A DNA stretch of 64,000 nt from Harmothoe impar (lineage: Eukaryota; Annelida; Polychaeta; Phyllodocida; Polynoidae): NCBI GenBank assembly GCA_947462335.1, contig OX381714.1:33628025-33692024 (forward strand), written 5' to 3'. The notes beneath the pieces were generated by a model, which searched no databases, had not been told where the DNA came from, and saw nothing but the letters and a program-made list of their open reading frames with translations. The position numbers and the translations under genes are program-made. Within the stretch, counting starts at the first letter, position 1, and every line of letters begins with the position of its first letter. This document shows positions 35,080-47,910 of this stretch, piece by piece.

Positions 35080-36290
35080 AATCAGCTAAGACACCTCTCA
35101 CAAAGGGGTAATAACAATATTGGCCAACTATAATATTGACCTCGTTATGGCTAGAAGGTCCCATAGAGTGGGGTCCATCTGCTACAATCTAATGCCATCT
35201 GTTAATTGTTGTCATCTGATTCAGTCTGTTTTGCCACTATAGGTCGAAGATGAAGTTCATCTTTGAAATCCATAGTAGAAATCAATGGATGGTTTTAACA
35301 TATTGACTCTGTAGAGAAAGGATATATAATAATTGTCAATTATTTAGTACTAGGAGAGGGTTTTGTAGAAGAGATGGTTTATATTTGTAAACGCAAGTCT
35401 CATCAGAATGTCATTGTAAACGCAAGTCTTAACAGAATCTCATGGTCCGACGACTATGAACTATACTACAGCCTACATTGCCAACACTAGTAATACACTG
35501 CCAACAGTGGTTAGTTGTGCGCATTGCAATGTTGTCTTGTAACTGTCTACAGACAGTATCGGGTATTGAAGTATCGGCAGAGAAGCACGATGGCTACACA
35601 AAATGTGACACACTGTTATTATAGTGACAAACTTCAATCATTCTTGAAAATAGGCGATTTTTCAGAAATCTTTCATTTTTCAATGAGTACGTCTAATGTA
35701 CAAGAGAATGATCAAACAGCACTATTGTCCTTTACAGATGTCCAGTATGAACAAAGATAATACCAACTTTTGCAGCCTCATCAACAAAGACTTCAGTCTT
35801 CCTGCTTCATACCAACTGCTCATATACCTAATGGCTGTCTCAGTATGGCAGAGTTTGCCAACATACAATACTTCCAGAATTTCATTTCCCTACATCCATA
35901 CATCTTAAGTGTTATAGAATATGCCTTGATGTATGCTGTGGTAGCAGAGTAATGTATATGAAAGGTGATGTGTGTGGGGGGGGAGCAGGGGGAGCTATGT
36001 GGAGGGGGACACATGACCTGGTTAGTTTAACCTGCCATGCCCCAGTGACCACCAGCACCACCCAAACCCCTGCTCTCCCACTGTCTATCTCCACCCATGC
36101 TGATCCATGTCTTCTCATCTGGGCCATTCCTCCGCCGTATCATTGCTGGTGTTTAGAACAGGTGAATAGAGGCTTGGCTCTACCAACAAAAACAGTAGAG
36201 ATATGCCGAATATGGGTTTATCATGTGTTTCCATGAACTGCTGATGGTATTTTTGTCATAAGAGCACTGTGGTCTACACAGAGAAAAGAA
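35080..36290. other. Intergenic DNA
   Basis: Short open frames only. A G-rich stretch lies at about 35,973-36,010. No supported gene. Confidence 0.4.
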
Positions 36291-36295
36291 ACAGT

Positions 36296-36506
36296 TTAAA
36301 AGGGAGTCCTGGTTGCCTCCTGAATGACTCCCCTCTTTAGGGAGCCAAGACTGCCTAAGGGAGCCGAGGTGACTCCCTGGTCAACCTAAGAGAGTCTCCT
36401 GTGGGAGTCACATAGTTACCTGACTCATCTAAGGGAGTCACAATAAGGACCTGGGCTCCCATAAAGAGGAAAGTCATTCTGGAGGCAATCTGGACTTCCA
36501 TTCTAA
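36296..36506. mobile_element. MITE with gggagtc TIRs
   Basis: Arms of about 50 bp: aagggagtcctggttgcctc with tgaatgactcccctcttta on the left matches the reverse complement of the right arm (aatggaagtccagattgcct). The interior is full of aagggagtca/tgactccct repeats. A second, truncated copy lies at 33.5 kb. Confidence 0.75.
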
Positions 36507-38950
36507 TCTCATTTCCCAATATTCTAGCAATTTATACACATACGTAGGATTCTGACACTAATATATTTCTAATTCGTTGGCGATGCTATTGTTTTGAAAT
36601 GGACATGACTGTACTTTCATGTACATTTCATGACTTTTTCAGAATAAAAGAAGATACTGTTTCATTTCGTATCACTTATAGTGACCTTCCACAGCTACTT
36701 GTGATGGGTATATTGCTAAAAGGGGACCATGTATACACACAGATTATTATTTAAATGGCAATCTAAATGTATCGAACATAATTTTCTCAAATTGATCCAG
36801 TTAATGTGAATATACATTAACATACATCTAGAATTTGGAATTATTAGCGGATAGTTTGTATGTTTCACTTTCAAGATAAGTTCCTTTTCGATGGATGAAT
36901 GAATGCCCGACATTAATAGACCCGTTTATATCTATACTATGCAATCTCTATTAGATTAATTGCAAGACCGACAATGTAGATGTCTGTACTTAATCAAGTC
37001 AGATATAAAAATACACCGATTCAGAGCCTCCCACAATACAACCTACAAATCATCCATGCTAGACTTGCTACTTTAATTATCTATATCATTAATGGTGGGC
37101 TGATTCAGATGCAGGTGCGAAACAGAAAGCATTTCCACACTAGAATCCTGGTTAAATACCCTGTTCTAAATAGACAAGTCTATTATTCCAGCCGCGTGTG
37201 TCTAGCCGTCGGTTTGCATTTGGAGACAAGGTCAACCTAAGCAAACTCACACTAAACAAACTAAACATTTCTACAATACTGAAATGAAGTAAACGTCTGT
37301 ACTCCCTTAAGGTTATACCAGTATAGTTCAACTCAAGTGTTCCTTATGATTAATGTTATTAACTATATAAATACACAGCTAGTCTAGATATAGAGGAATT
37401 CCACATTGACATCTCAATGATGTCATCTATAATTGAACAGGGCGGAGCGCGCCATGGTATATAAGTAGTAGTTGGCACACAACTTGAACCTTATGGCAAA
37501 GAGTTATGAATGCTTATTAATATCTCCTTGTTTATGTTACAGAACACAAGTGTCGTATAGTGGACGTCCTGGTACAGACCACACCCGTTATACCTGGGAA
37601 ACCCCAACACATGAAGCATCCGCTCCATAGCTTCTCAAAATGCACCCCCTCTATATAGACGATAGTTCTGATATGGCTATTGTTCTATACAAGTATAAAG
37701 GAGCGGCAGAACGCCCCTTGAGGTATTCAGTAATCACGATATGTGGCATCAGTGTGGGCAGGGTACCAGGGGGTACAGGAGGAGATAAGGTGGCTTACCT
37801 GTGGCATGCTGAGGGGTGCGTGCAGGTAGGTGTGGAGGGGGAGGCCTTCAGGTGTAGACTGGGACAGGTAGGTAGTACAGGGGCGCCGAGCTGCTGGTAG
37901 TGGGGTGGGGTGGGGTCGGTGGGTGGGGGTTGGGGGGGGGGGGGCATACACATACACTGTGTACATATGACATGTGTGTCTCTGATCCATATACGCACCC
38001 ACCGTATGTCATACCCACCCATGGAAAGCCAAGTGTCGCTCTTGTTTGGTTAAAGAAAGTGGATTATAATTACAAAATGTGTTGAAAAAAGGTGACAAGT
38101 AGGGGGCAGGCAAGGGACTTATGCTGTATTTCAAGCTGGGAACCCTTGCATGAGTGCTGTTATTTAGTAGCAACCATCAAATTATTGAGGTTTTGTTAAA
38201 ACATCGCATTGTTTACTCCAGAAGGGATGGATTTATTCCCTGTATTATCAGCACTATAGTTGTGCTGCAAGGTGCAAGTTTGGGCCTTAGGCAAGGTGGA
38301 GTTTGGGCCTTAGGAACGTCCATTTTGATGAATATAAAAACAAATGTCTATAACTAGGAATCCATACAGCAACAGTCCGGTGAGAAACATGTGTATAAAT
38401 CTATAAAATGTAATTAATATAATATGCTGAAACATCGATTTTCATTGCATCAAGTACTAAGGAATGTTTCACAATATGCAATATAAATACCCTATTAAGC
38501 AATGGACATGTCACCTCTATGTCTGTCGTCTGCTCTGCCCCTGCGCCATGCGAGTATGACGTCATGTTGCAGTACTTTTTGTAGGTACATTTCCCTCAGT
38601 ACCACTAGGAGTCAGTCACAGCATATAGCTATAGCTAACATGCACCAGCCCTGCATCTCTCATACAATAACGACACTGACAACACTACTGCTTTTATAAG
38701 CTGTTTATTGACGTCTTTTGCTATCAAAATTGACATTCCTTTTATGTACTTTTATGCATCCTGGATATTACAATATACATGTTTTGTACACATGGGGCAT
38801 GTCTTACTAACATCGAGAATTCAGACTAACTTTAAATGACACGGTCTAAATGACATTAGGGAGCTTGTTGGGCAGAGCCATGCTGGTGTTGCGTCAGTCA
38901 GAGTCAAATAAAAAACAACTTATTTTCATGCATGGATCACATACAATATA
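36507..38950. other. Intergenic DNA with G-rich tract
   Basis: No supported gene. A dense G tract at 37,897-37,945 on the plus strand could form G-quadruplexes. Reading frames across its complement are proline-rich artefacts. Confidence 0.4.
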
Positions 38951-38964
38951 AATAATCAAACTTT

Positions 38965-39280
38965 TCAGTAAGTAGTCTTTCAATTGGCAGCCTTTCAGTA
39001 GGTAGCCTTACGGTGGGTAAGTTTCAGGAAATATCCTTGTAGCAGATAGCCTTTCAGTGGACATCCACTCAATTGTTAGCCTTTAACTTTAATCGGGTAG
39101 CATTTCATTGAGTAGCTTTTTAATTGTTAGCCTGTCCGTTGGTAGATCTGCAGTGGGCAGTTTAGTTTGTAGTGGTGGAGAGCTTTTCAACCGTTCGTTT
39201 ATTAGTTAGTAGTTTTGCAGTGGATAACCTTTCAATGTGACAATGGGTAGCTCGAAGTGGGTAGCCTTCAGGAAAAAGAA
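38965..39280. repeat. Degenerate ~18-bp minisatellite
   Basis: About 15 poorly conserved copies of a cagtgggtagcctttcag-like unit, evidently an old array. Confidence 0.65.
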
Positions 39281-39320
39281 AAATTGCAGCAAGCATCTTT
39301 TAAATATGCAGCCTTTTGTG

Positions 39321-39466
39321 TGACTATACATGGGTTAAAATTCGACACGTTTGACACAGAAAAATAGAGTAGAATGTATAGAATCAAAATTGACATGGCA
39401 ACACGGCACTTCCGCTTAAATTTGACATGGCGACACGGTCACATATTTGGACACCCATGTATAGTC
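39321..39466. repeat. 146-bp inverted repeat
   Basis: tgactatacatgggt at the left and acccatgtatagtca at the right are exact inverted repeats. The interior has two diverged tgacatggcaacacgg copies. Confidence 0.6.
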
Positions 39467-39727
39467 ATTTTTGTCATTAATATAAGGTATACTGAAACCT
39501 GGACACCCCCTTTATAGATGGTGATGCATTTGTATATGTGCTCATGCATTTTGTCACCTGTTGGACAAACATGCACAGTGCTATGCAAGGTCTATGGGGT
39601 ATATTGAGCATAGTCCTTACCAATAATATGGGGCCAGCGTGTCATGCACATCGCAATGCCATCGGTAACACTAGACAAGTATCGCCTTCGGTTGGCCTTA
39701 GTCGGGGGAGAAAGTTGGTTCGATTCT

Positions 39728-39746
39728 CCCCCCCCCCCCCCCCCCC
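39728..39746. repeat. Poly-C run (~19)
   Basis: Uninterrupted cytosine run, likely length-polymorphic. Confidence 0.85.
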
Positions 39747-39891
39747 AACCAGAAACGGCAGGCAGGAGTACGTGCAGAGCACTGTGGAGATAGTGATGTC
39801 CGAAAACTGCATTACACTCTAGCCTTTGAGGCATCCTATACAATAGCATTAATATGAATCATCAGTTTTTAGCAACTCCAGGTGATACATA

Positions 39892-41633
39892 CTAATTACT
39901 TCTACTACCAGTAGTTTCCCCAATGTTTATTTTATAACGGTTACAAGGCAGCGCTTTGATAAATTCCCTTCTGAATGCAGGTATCCTTCTGGCATAAATG
40001 ATAGGATTAATTACATTGTTCAACATGGCCAGTGGTAGAAGATAATTAATCAGTCTCATTGGTAGTTCTGACGGATTCAATGAGTCAGTTATCAATATGT
40101 AAAGTGCATTGTTTGTAAAGGGCAGCCAACATACACAGAATATCCCAATAACAATAAGAACCGTCTTGGCTGCCTTCAGATGTCCCTGAATCTTTTTCAT
40201 CTTTTTCTTTTCCTGTAACCCAGGCTCAGTTGCTGCAATCTGTCTCAAATGCTTTGAGGCAATTATGAAGAGGGCAGCATAAGAACAAATAATTATGAGT
40301 GTGGCTATGTTTACATTGACACAAGCAGCAAAAGAAGCAGGTTTATCATAGATCACCATCAAGATACATTCTGAATCAGGTGTCCAGTAAATATAACCCA
40401 ATATTGGTGGTCCACAGGCTATCATGAATGCATACAGCCATAACAACAAACTGACTGCAGATGTGTGCCAGATCTTCATGGTTGCTTCATACCAAAATGG
40501 ATCCGATACTGCAATAACGCGGTCTACTGCAATTGCTGCAAATAAATAAAATAATGTCTTTAGTAGAACACATCACATGCCTCGAATCTGAACATACTGA
40601 TTTCATAATAACCCTTAACCCTTGTGTAGTATAATTGCAAGACAATATTTACCAATCAAGTTGTGCAGTCCTGTCATTAATGCACAACAGGTAAGGCTAT
40701 TCATAATATTATGCTATAAAAGACCTCAGTCTCATGCCTAGCTCTGAACCATGTTACAATTAAGTGCAATCCCTGATCTATATTTAGAATCAGTAAACTC
40801 CGTACCTGCTGGTGTCCTTGATATCTACAGAATTATATTGTCTCAGTAAACAATTCCTGTTTAACAAAAAAAGCCAGGGCATTCTAATGCTACAACAGGG
40901 TGCAAACGTGCACAAGTTTCTACCTGGTGGGCGGGGGGGGGGGGGATTTTGGCCCCTCTAGGCAGGGAGTAGTAGCAGGGACCAAAACAAAGGAAACATA
41001 ACTTACCAGCTAAAAGAAAGATGGATTGCATTAAAACAGTGGTGGTGAGGCCTAATCTTGCAGTACAAAATGCCATCACAGTGCATTTCTCTGCACAAAA
41101 GATGTTCACAGCTTTCAGAAGAGCACCAAGGCCAGAGGACATATCAGCTATAGCTAGGTTCAGTATGTAAATGTTTGGAGGTGTCTGGAATGACAAATTG
41201 CACATGGTTCAAATAAAAAAAACTAATAATCTAATCTAAACATATTCTATTGCTTTTTAGAATTGGTGTACATTTAGTCTCCTGACAGCACATTACAGCA
41301 CTGATATAGCAGACACAAGATATCTACATATTAATATAGAGCCACAACATGCTCTCCCAACAAAATTACTTTAAAATCTTTTGGGAACAAATATCTACAG
41401 TCTATTATAATCGAAGGAAAGAAAGTTGAACTCACCAGAAGGCTCGGCTGCTTTAGTATTGCAAACACTACCAATGCATTCCCAGAAGTGATTGCTATAG
41501 TAAGTACAATGAGGGTGCTAGCCTCAATGATTTTGCCTGTATCAAGTGTAGATGTTTCATTCTGAGATCGCATTGAGTTGTTAGCTGCAAGTCCCATTGC
41601 CTCCATCCATGATGATTCAGTAATGTTCTCCAT
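39892..41633 (-). CDS. Class A GPCR, gene A
   Basis: Three coding exons: 41436-41633, 41007-41184, 39892-40535, with consensus donors (gtgagt, gtaagt) and acceptors (cattccag, ttatttgcag), phases 0 and 1. 339 aa. The N-terminus has N-glycosylation sequons (NIT, NNS, NET). TM1 has SGNALVV, TM2 LNLAIAD, the TM3 cysteine lies 25 residues before the DRV arginine (DRY variant), TM4 has the conserved W, ECL2 a cysteine, TM6 CVCWLP, TM7 NPIIY, then a basic helix 8. The sequence resembles MECA-type receptors (adenosine/melanocortin-like) only loosely, and the ligand is unknown. The Lys-rich third loop (EKKKMKKIQGHLKAAK) would contact G protein. First of four tandem paralogues. A 5'UTR intron is likely (attcccag acceptor before the ATG). 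Confidence 0.9.
40930..40946. repeat. Poly-G run in intron 2 of GPCR A
   Basis: gggcgggggggggggggat lies just downstream of the exon 2 donor on the minus strand (C-run there). Confidence 0.75.
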
Positions 41634-41689
41634 CCTCCTGTATGTTATTTCTTTAGCTGGGAATTGGGATGATTATCATTTCGAGAATG

Positions 41690-42830
41690 GTGCAAGAATT
41701 ATTAGTTTTGATATATCCAACATAAGGAGTTTTATGATGCTTCCCTTTTAGCCCAAGTGCTAAATTAACATAATTGATGGCTAAGAAAATAAGCCAATGA
41801 TGTAGTTAAACACAGATAAAAGTGACTAAATTTAAAAAAAGACATCAACAATGTTACCTGTTAAGGGCACATACCTCCATGCAGTGTGGTATAAGTCTTT
41901 CTTGACTGAGTATGATTTATTACAGTCACCTGCCTATCTTGGAGCAAATTCACTGTTGCAATCACAATCACTCCCCTTGTCCTATCAGCCGGTCTAGTAG
42001 GGGTATAATGTACACATACCAAGGCTGAACAATGTACATCCACACTAAGGGTTCTTAGGTGATACTTCTAAGACTCAATGCTGTTCAGCCATGGTCAAGC
42101 CAAGTCTTGTACCAATAAATGTATAGGAGTCACTATAACTCTCCTAACAGAGTCAATATGACGTGTGAGATACAGTGGCCCAGGTACTTTTAGCATTGAC
42201 ATGAAGCCCTACGTTGAGAATAGGGGAATTAGGAGGGTAATCTTAAAGGAGTTCCGGAGAGGGGAATTAGAGTAGTAGGGAAGGAGCGGAGTAGGGGACT
42301 GGGGGAATATGGGACTGGGGGAATGCAGACCCAGCTGACAAAAAAACGTTATTTTACATCAAAATAACGTTTTAAACTTTACATAACGTTATGCCATACT
42401 AAAGAGCCTTAGAAAAACGTTGACATATAACGTTATATAACATTATAAAATGGTGTATAACATTATTTGTTTACTGGGGAGTAATCAGAAATGAGAAAAT
42501 GAAATCAGATTTTGGCTTTCTTACAGTGCCACACAGTGGACCCAAATGTGGGAGTGGTGGTTATCAATATGTGACAGGAATGAATGCTTCCTCTACTGGA
42601 GTTAATGTGCAGTCAAGTGAGGTCGGCTTTGTTGAGAGTCATGGCGACTCATTTGCTTTTTCAGGTGTTCCTTGTTCGATGAATCTATTCTCATTGAGTT
42701 GTCTTATCCTCAGCCAGTGTTGATTCAGGGATCAGAGGTATATGTGTTGTGATGCTTAGACAGTGGACCAGGGCCAACAATAAGGACAATGATTAATTGA
42801 CGCAGGTATTGTATCACTGGTCACACAATT
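41690..42830. repeat. 5' flank of GPCR A, duplicated with the gene
   Basis: Blocks such as tttatgatgcttcccttttagc, tacctccatgcagtgtggtat and gagagtcatggcgactcatt recur in order upstream of B (45.43-46.57 kb) and C (52.26-53.31 kb). The duplicated unit is therefore gene plus about 1 kb of upstream DNA, probably including the promoter and 5'UTR exon. Confidence 0.7.
42330..42478. mobile_element. MITE, cccag...aacgttat family (copy 1)
   Basis: Ends cccagctgacaaaaaaacgt and gtataacattatttgtttac-tggg are imperfect inverted repeats. The interior contains gccatactaaagagccttag. A second copy lies inverted at 53,528-53,673. Sits in the 5' flank of GPCR A. Confidence 0.75.
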
Positions 42831-43334
42831 GTGTTCTTCTGTCCAGATATATACATGTTCTGATACGCACATACATATATGGTACGACTCAAATGTTATT
42901 ACTATTAGAAAAAATCCTCTAAATATGTGATATGGGCCTGTTTGTAATTTGTAAATATTTCAATGTAATTACCCAAGAAACACTCTTGATTAACCTGCTT
43001 CAATGCTAGGGAAATCTGAACGTGAGGTATATAAGTTATCCAATGCCTTTGATACCAGGCAAAATGTATGCTATTTCTATCCTACTACATTACTGATACC
43101 AAATATTTGTCCATTTTTATCATGTTTTTCATTAAAAATTTGTAAGAAAACAAAATGTTTTTCGCAAAACCGGATTTCTATGGTGCCCATGATGATGAGA
43201 AACCATTATCTTTTTTGAGTGGCCTAACAACTTTTTTTTTCATGATTTGTATTGGAAAACATGGGTCATTATATTGATCTCAAAATCCAGACTATAAAAT
43301 TATTCACAAACAAGCAATCTCAATATGAGCACTA

Positions 43335-45267
43335 CTAATTACCTCCACTGCCAGAAGTTGCCACAATGTCTATTTTATGACAGTTACAGGTCAGAATTTT
43401 GATAAACTCCTTTCGGAAAGCAGGCATCCTTCTAGCATAAATGATAGGATTGATTACATTGTTTAACACTGCTAGTGGTAGAAGATAATTAATTAGTCTT
43501 CTAGGTAGGTCTGATGGACTCAATGAGTCAGTTATCAATATGTAGAGTACATTGTAGGTATAAGGTAGCCAACACACACAAAATATCCCTATGACAATAA
43601 GAACAGTCTTGGCTGCCTTCAGATGCCCCTGAATTTTTTTCATCTTTTTCTTTTCCTGCAACCCAATGTCAAATGCTGCGATCTGTTTCAAATGCTTTGA
43701 AGCAATCATAAAGAGGGCAGCATAAGAACAAAGAATAATGAGTGTGGCTATGTTTACATTAGCACAAGCAATATAAGAAATGAGTTTATCATAGATCACA
43801 ACAAATATACATTCTGAATCAGGTGTCCAGTAAATATAACCAAATATTGCTGGTCCACAGGCTATCATGAATGCATACAGCCACAACAAAAAACTGACTG
43901 CAGATGTATGCCGGACCGTCATTGTTGCTTCATACCAAAATGGATCCGATACTGATATAACACGGTCTACTGCGATTGCTGAAAATAGATATGGTAGTGT
44001 CACATGGTTGCATCCAAGGTTGAACAACTATCTTGAATCTCAACATTCTGATGTTGTAATAATGATATCTCAACTGTTTTATAGTATGACAACGGGCCAT
44101 CCACATGCCTAGCTCAGACCTACACTAACACTGAAGTACAATCTTCAATTTATATTCCTTTATAGCTATCGCCTACTAGTTTCTAATCGGCTTGTGTCAT
44201 ATAGAAAATGTATGGGCATAATCGGTTGAAGTTTCCCAATGGACAGTGGCCATAAATCCCAGCCTACCGGTTTCCTTAAAGTTAGTACATCCAATGTGTG
44301 GGGCAAAAAAATGGATTTCCCTTAAAATGAGTCAGAATGTTCACAAATAATATCTTTGACTTCCTATCCGTTTCATTTCCCCTAATTCCCTCTGATTTTG
44401 CTCTAATTCGATTTGATTGCCCAATATATGGTCATTTTGGAATAAAAGAGTCCACGCTTTTATTCCCCCCATCGAAAATACACTAGAAAAACCCATTGTT
44501 GGGGGGACATTGGAACCCTTTGTGACCTATGAAGACATTAATTGATCTCTATTCTCTAAATATCATACTTTTACACTGTTTGGAGTACATTTAAGTAAGA
44601 TTTAGAATTTGAAAAAAAATCGGATATACCAACTTTAATATCTACAGAATTATATTGTCAAAATACTTTTTCAGTAAATAAATGACCATGAAATTATAAC
44701 TTACCAGATAAAAGAAAGATTGATTGCAGTAAAACAGTCACGCTAAGGCTTAGTCTCGCAGAACAAAATGCCATCACAGTGCATCTCTCTCCACAGAAGA
44801 TGTTTATGGCTTTCAGAAGAGCACCAAGGCCAGAGGATATATCGGCTATAGCTAGGTTCAGTATGTAAATGTTCCGAGGTTTCTGGAATGATCAATTGCA
44901 CATATTTCAAATACAATTAGAATATATTTTAAAATGAATATTCCTGTGATACATCTACATTACAGCTCTGATATAACATACACAATGTATCTATATAACA
45001 ATGGAGAGCCACAACATGTCGTCCAAACAATAACTTTAGAATTGTTTTGGGAAATACTTCTATAGATAACCATATAATACGAGGAAACAACGTTGAACTC
45101 ACCAGAAGGCTCGGCTGATTTAGTATTGCAAACACTACCAATGCATTACCAGAAGTAATTGTATCATGTGTAGATGTTTCATTCTGAGATAGCATTGAGT
45201 CGTTAGCGGAAGGTCTCATTGCCTCAGTCCATAACAAAAATACTGTATACATAGTGTTGTTCTCCAT
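43335..45267 (-). CDS. Class A GPCR, gene B (TM1-deleted)
   Basis: Exons 45103-45267, 44705-44882, 43335-43978. Phases and exon 2 and 3 lengths are identical to A and C. 328 aa if translated. DRV, CVCWLP and NPIIY are all present and exon 3 is very close to that of gene C. Exon 1 lacks 45 bp (15 codons) relative to A and C, precisely between DT and ITSGNALVV. This removes the N-terminal half of TM1. The reading frame is kept, but a normal seven-helix bundle is doubtful. A 91-bp tandem duplication covers the start region. Either a recently disabled receptor or one with an altered topology. Confidence 0.85.
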
Positions 45268-45425
45268 CCTTGTGTATGTTATTTCTTCAGCTGAAAATTG
45301 AATAAGAATAATGGTGTATGAATTTATTAGTTATTGTATACATAGTGTTGTTCTCCATCCTTGTGTATGTTATTTCTTCAGCTGAAAATTGAATAAGAAT
45401 AATGGTGTATGAATTTATTAGTTTT
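45244..45425. repeat. 91-bp tandem duplication over the start of GPCR B
   Basis: Two nearly identical 91-bp copies (45,244-45,334; 45,335-45,425) contain the start-codon segment (tgttctccatccttgtgtat) and the 5'UTR acceptor (aattttcagctgaag on the minus strand). The upstream copy has its own ATG, opening a 23-codon upstream frame ending TGA, and an additional acceptor. Confidence 0.9.
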
Positions 45426-45429
45426 GGTA

Positions 45430-46570
45430 TATCCAACACAAGCATTTTTTATGATGCCTTCCCTTTTAACTCAAGTGCTAAGTTAGCACAATTTAGTGAG
45501 AAGAAAATAAGCCAATGATGCAGTAAAACACAGATGAAAATGACTTCAATACCAGAAAAAAACTCAACAATCCCACCTGTTAAAGAAATATACCTCCATG
45601 CAGTTTGGTATAAATCTTTTAAATGTTTCATTAATCACTTGCCTTTTTGCATCCAGTTCAATGTTGCAAGCACAGCCACTCTCCTTGTCGCATTAGCCAA
45701 CCTAGTAGAGGTAGACTGTATACCCAGGTTTAATACTTAGGGTTCTGAGGGAAATCGACAGGTGGTACTTCTGAGGTTCAATGCTGTTCAGCCATAGTCT
45801 AGCCAAGTCGTCCACTGAGAAATATAAATGAGTCATCATGACTCTCATAACAGGGTCAATTTGACATGAAACTAGTAGGAATCTCTGGCATTATAACAGT
45901 CATGGTGTCTGGTCGAATCATTATCTTCTTTTTCTGTTTAGAATCAAATAGAGTTGTTAATTGCCTATTCATTCTGATATGGGGTATTACTAGATAGGGC
46001 AGTTAATAAGTTGTCAGGGATTTAGATTTTTTAAAGTAATAAGAGATTCTGGGTAGACTGCTTCATCTGCATGCAGAATGACAACCTACTTATGCCCTTT
46101 GTGTCTACTCTTGACTGGAGATCTCTGGATCCAGATTTTCCCCTTTCTAAGATATGATTAATTCCTTTTCTACAGGGGAAAGCAGTCAGGTCCAGTCAAC
46201 GTTTTCTAGCTTTCTTTTGTTAAGTTTTCGTTCATTGTTCATCCATTGTTATTTGGCATAAACCGCCAAATGGCTGTATCATATACATATAGTGGCATAC
46301 AGTGGCTGTTAGGACCCAAGTATGGGTAAGTTGGTCAGTATATGACAATAACCAATGCTTCTTCTACTAGAGTCAATGCCCAGTCAAGTAAGCTTGGCTC
46401 TGTTGAGAGCCATGGTGACTCATTTGCTTTGGTGTTCCTTATTCAATGAATCTATTGTCATTGAGTTGTTTCATCCCCAACTAGTATCGATCCAGGAAGG
46501 GATATGTGTGCTGGACCAGCCATCTGGACAATGATTATTGACACTTGTATTTTGTCACTGGTTACACAAT
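45430..46570. repeat. 5' flank of GPCR B, duplicated with the gene
   Basis: Collinear with the flanks of A and C (shared tgatgcagtaaaacacagatg, ctcttgactggagatctctg and gagagccatggtgactcatt). No coding sequence. Confidence 0.7.
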
Positions 46571-46974
46571 GGTGCACATTACAACCCACATAGTGTATGC
46601 GGTGTTAGCAGAAGTCCCCTATGTTCATGCACCTCCTTGTATTTATAAAGGAAAGTGAAATATGTAAATGTGGTAGAATTTACTGAGGAGCCTGGACATT
46701 TGCATTTAATTGTAACCAGTGAAGTCTGAAATCCCAGTATCCGGGGTAGTCCTACAGCTCATGAAGGACAAAGCATAGGGGAGCCCTGGGAGAATTGGGA
46801 CACTAAATTAAAATCATAACATATGTTTCCTTGTGATTTCTATAATACCAACAATAACCAAACGCCTTTGTTTCATGAAGAAAGGCTACCAATAAACCTT
46901 TCATTTGGATTATTTAGATTCATCCTAGCCTGCCATGATTCCTGTCTAGGGCCTTTTGAAATTTTTAGAAATTC

Positions 46975-47262
46975 CAGGGAGAACTGGGACACTTCGAGGA
47001 GAACTGGGACACTACCTGGGGAGAACTGGGACACACCAGGGAGAACTGGGACAGTGTGAATAGTGTGATTATTAACCAATGAAACATCACTTTGATTTAC
47101 TTTACGTTCAATATGATCATATGTAACATATTAGCTTCAGTCATAGGTCTGAGAGAAAAATAATTAAAGCACAATAAATCTTCACCCGGAGTGTCCCAGT
47201 TGTCCCCGATAGTCAAGAGTGTCCCAGTTCTCCCTGCAATGAGTCTCCCAGTTCTCCCCAGC
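46975..47262. mobile_element. Foldback with inverted minisatellite arms
   Basis: Left arm: four to five copies of gagaactgggacac (46,978-47,055). Right arm: gtgtcccagttctcc copies (47,190-47,262), the inverse. A related gagaattgggacac occurs at 46,790. The arms could pair as a long hairpin. Looks like a MITE whose terminal repeat has been amplified. Confidence 0.7.
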
Positions 47263-47910
47263 TTGAGATTTTTGAGCAAAATGTTAATACAGTTCAAAAT
47301 ATGCTTAACTGTGTTTTTGTAAGTAGCTGGTGATTTTGCCATCTATCAATGCTACATAATGCAACACTAAAATATTTTTTCATCAGAAGGTAACGCTACG
47401 TAAATTTAATCGTTCAAGACCTGAAAAAAACACTTTTTTCCTAAAAATGTTATAATCTGTTATAAAACGGTTGGCCGTGCGTTATAGCTCTAGAGAGGTC
47501 ATGTGCCGTTCGTTATAGTGTAACAGTGCACGCTGAGCACTAGCTGTAACTAGGTCAATGGCCTGTCTGTAGCTTGCACATTACATCAGCTACAATCATT
47601 ACGTTAGTTACAGATGGACATTACGTTAGTTACTCCAGCACAGTTTTATAAAGACAATAGAATACTCCTTCTTCACATCTGGACTGTCTGTTATGAAGGC
47701 TCGACACCATCGTGCGTTATAGGCCAACAGACAGTCTCGACATGAAGAACATCGTTTTCTATTCTCTAATTATAGTTCTAAGTATAATAACATCACAGTA
47801 ATTTTTTTTGTCATAAAAAGCTTAAATATTATTGGCCCAAAAAATAGCATTGGTGGTTATGCATTAAAGCAAGGCGGCCATATGTTGCAGAACTCTGCCA
47901 TCTTTTAAGA

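Noticed and set aside
37727..38002. Proline-rich minus-strand protein
   Set aside because: Translation of the complement of a G-rich tract with no supporting exons.
38502..38699. Plus-strand open frame of 65 codons
   Set aside because: Short, no domain, no splice context.
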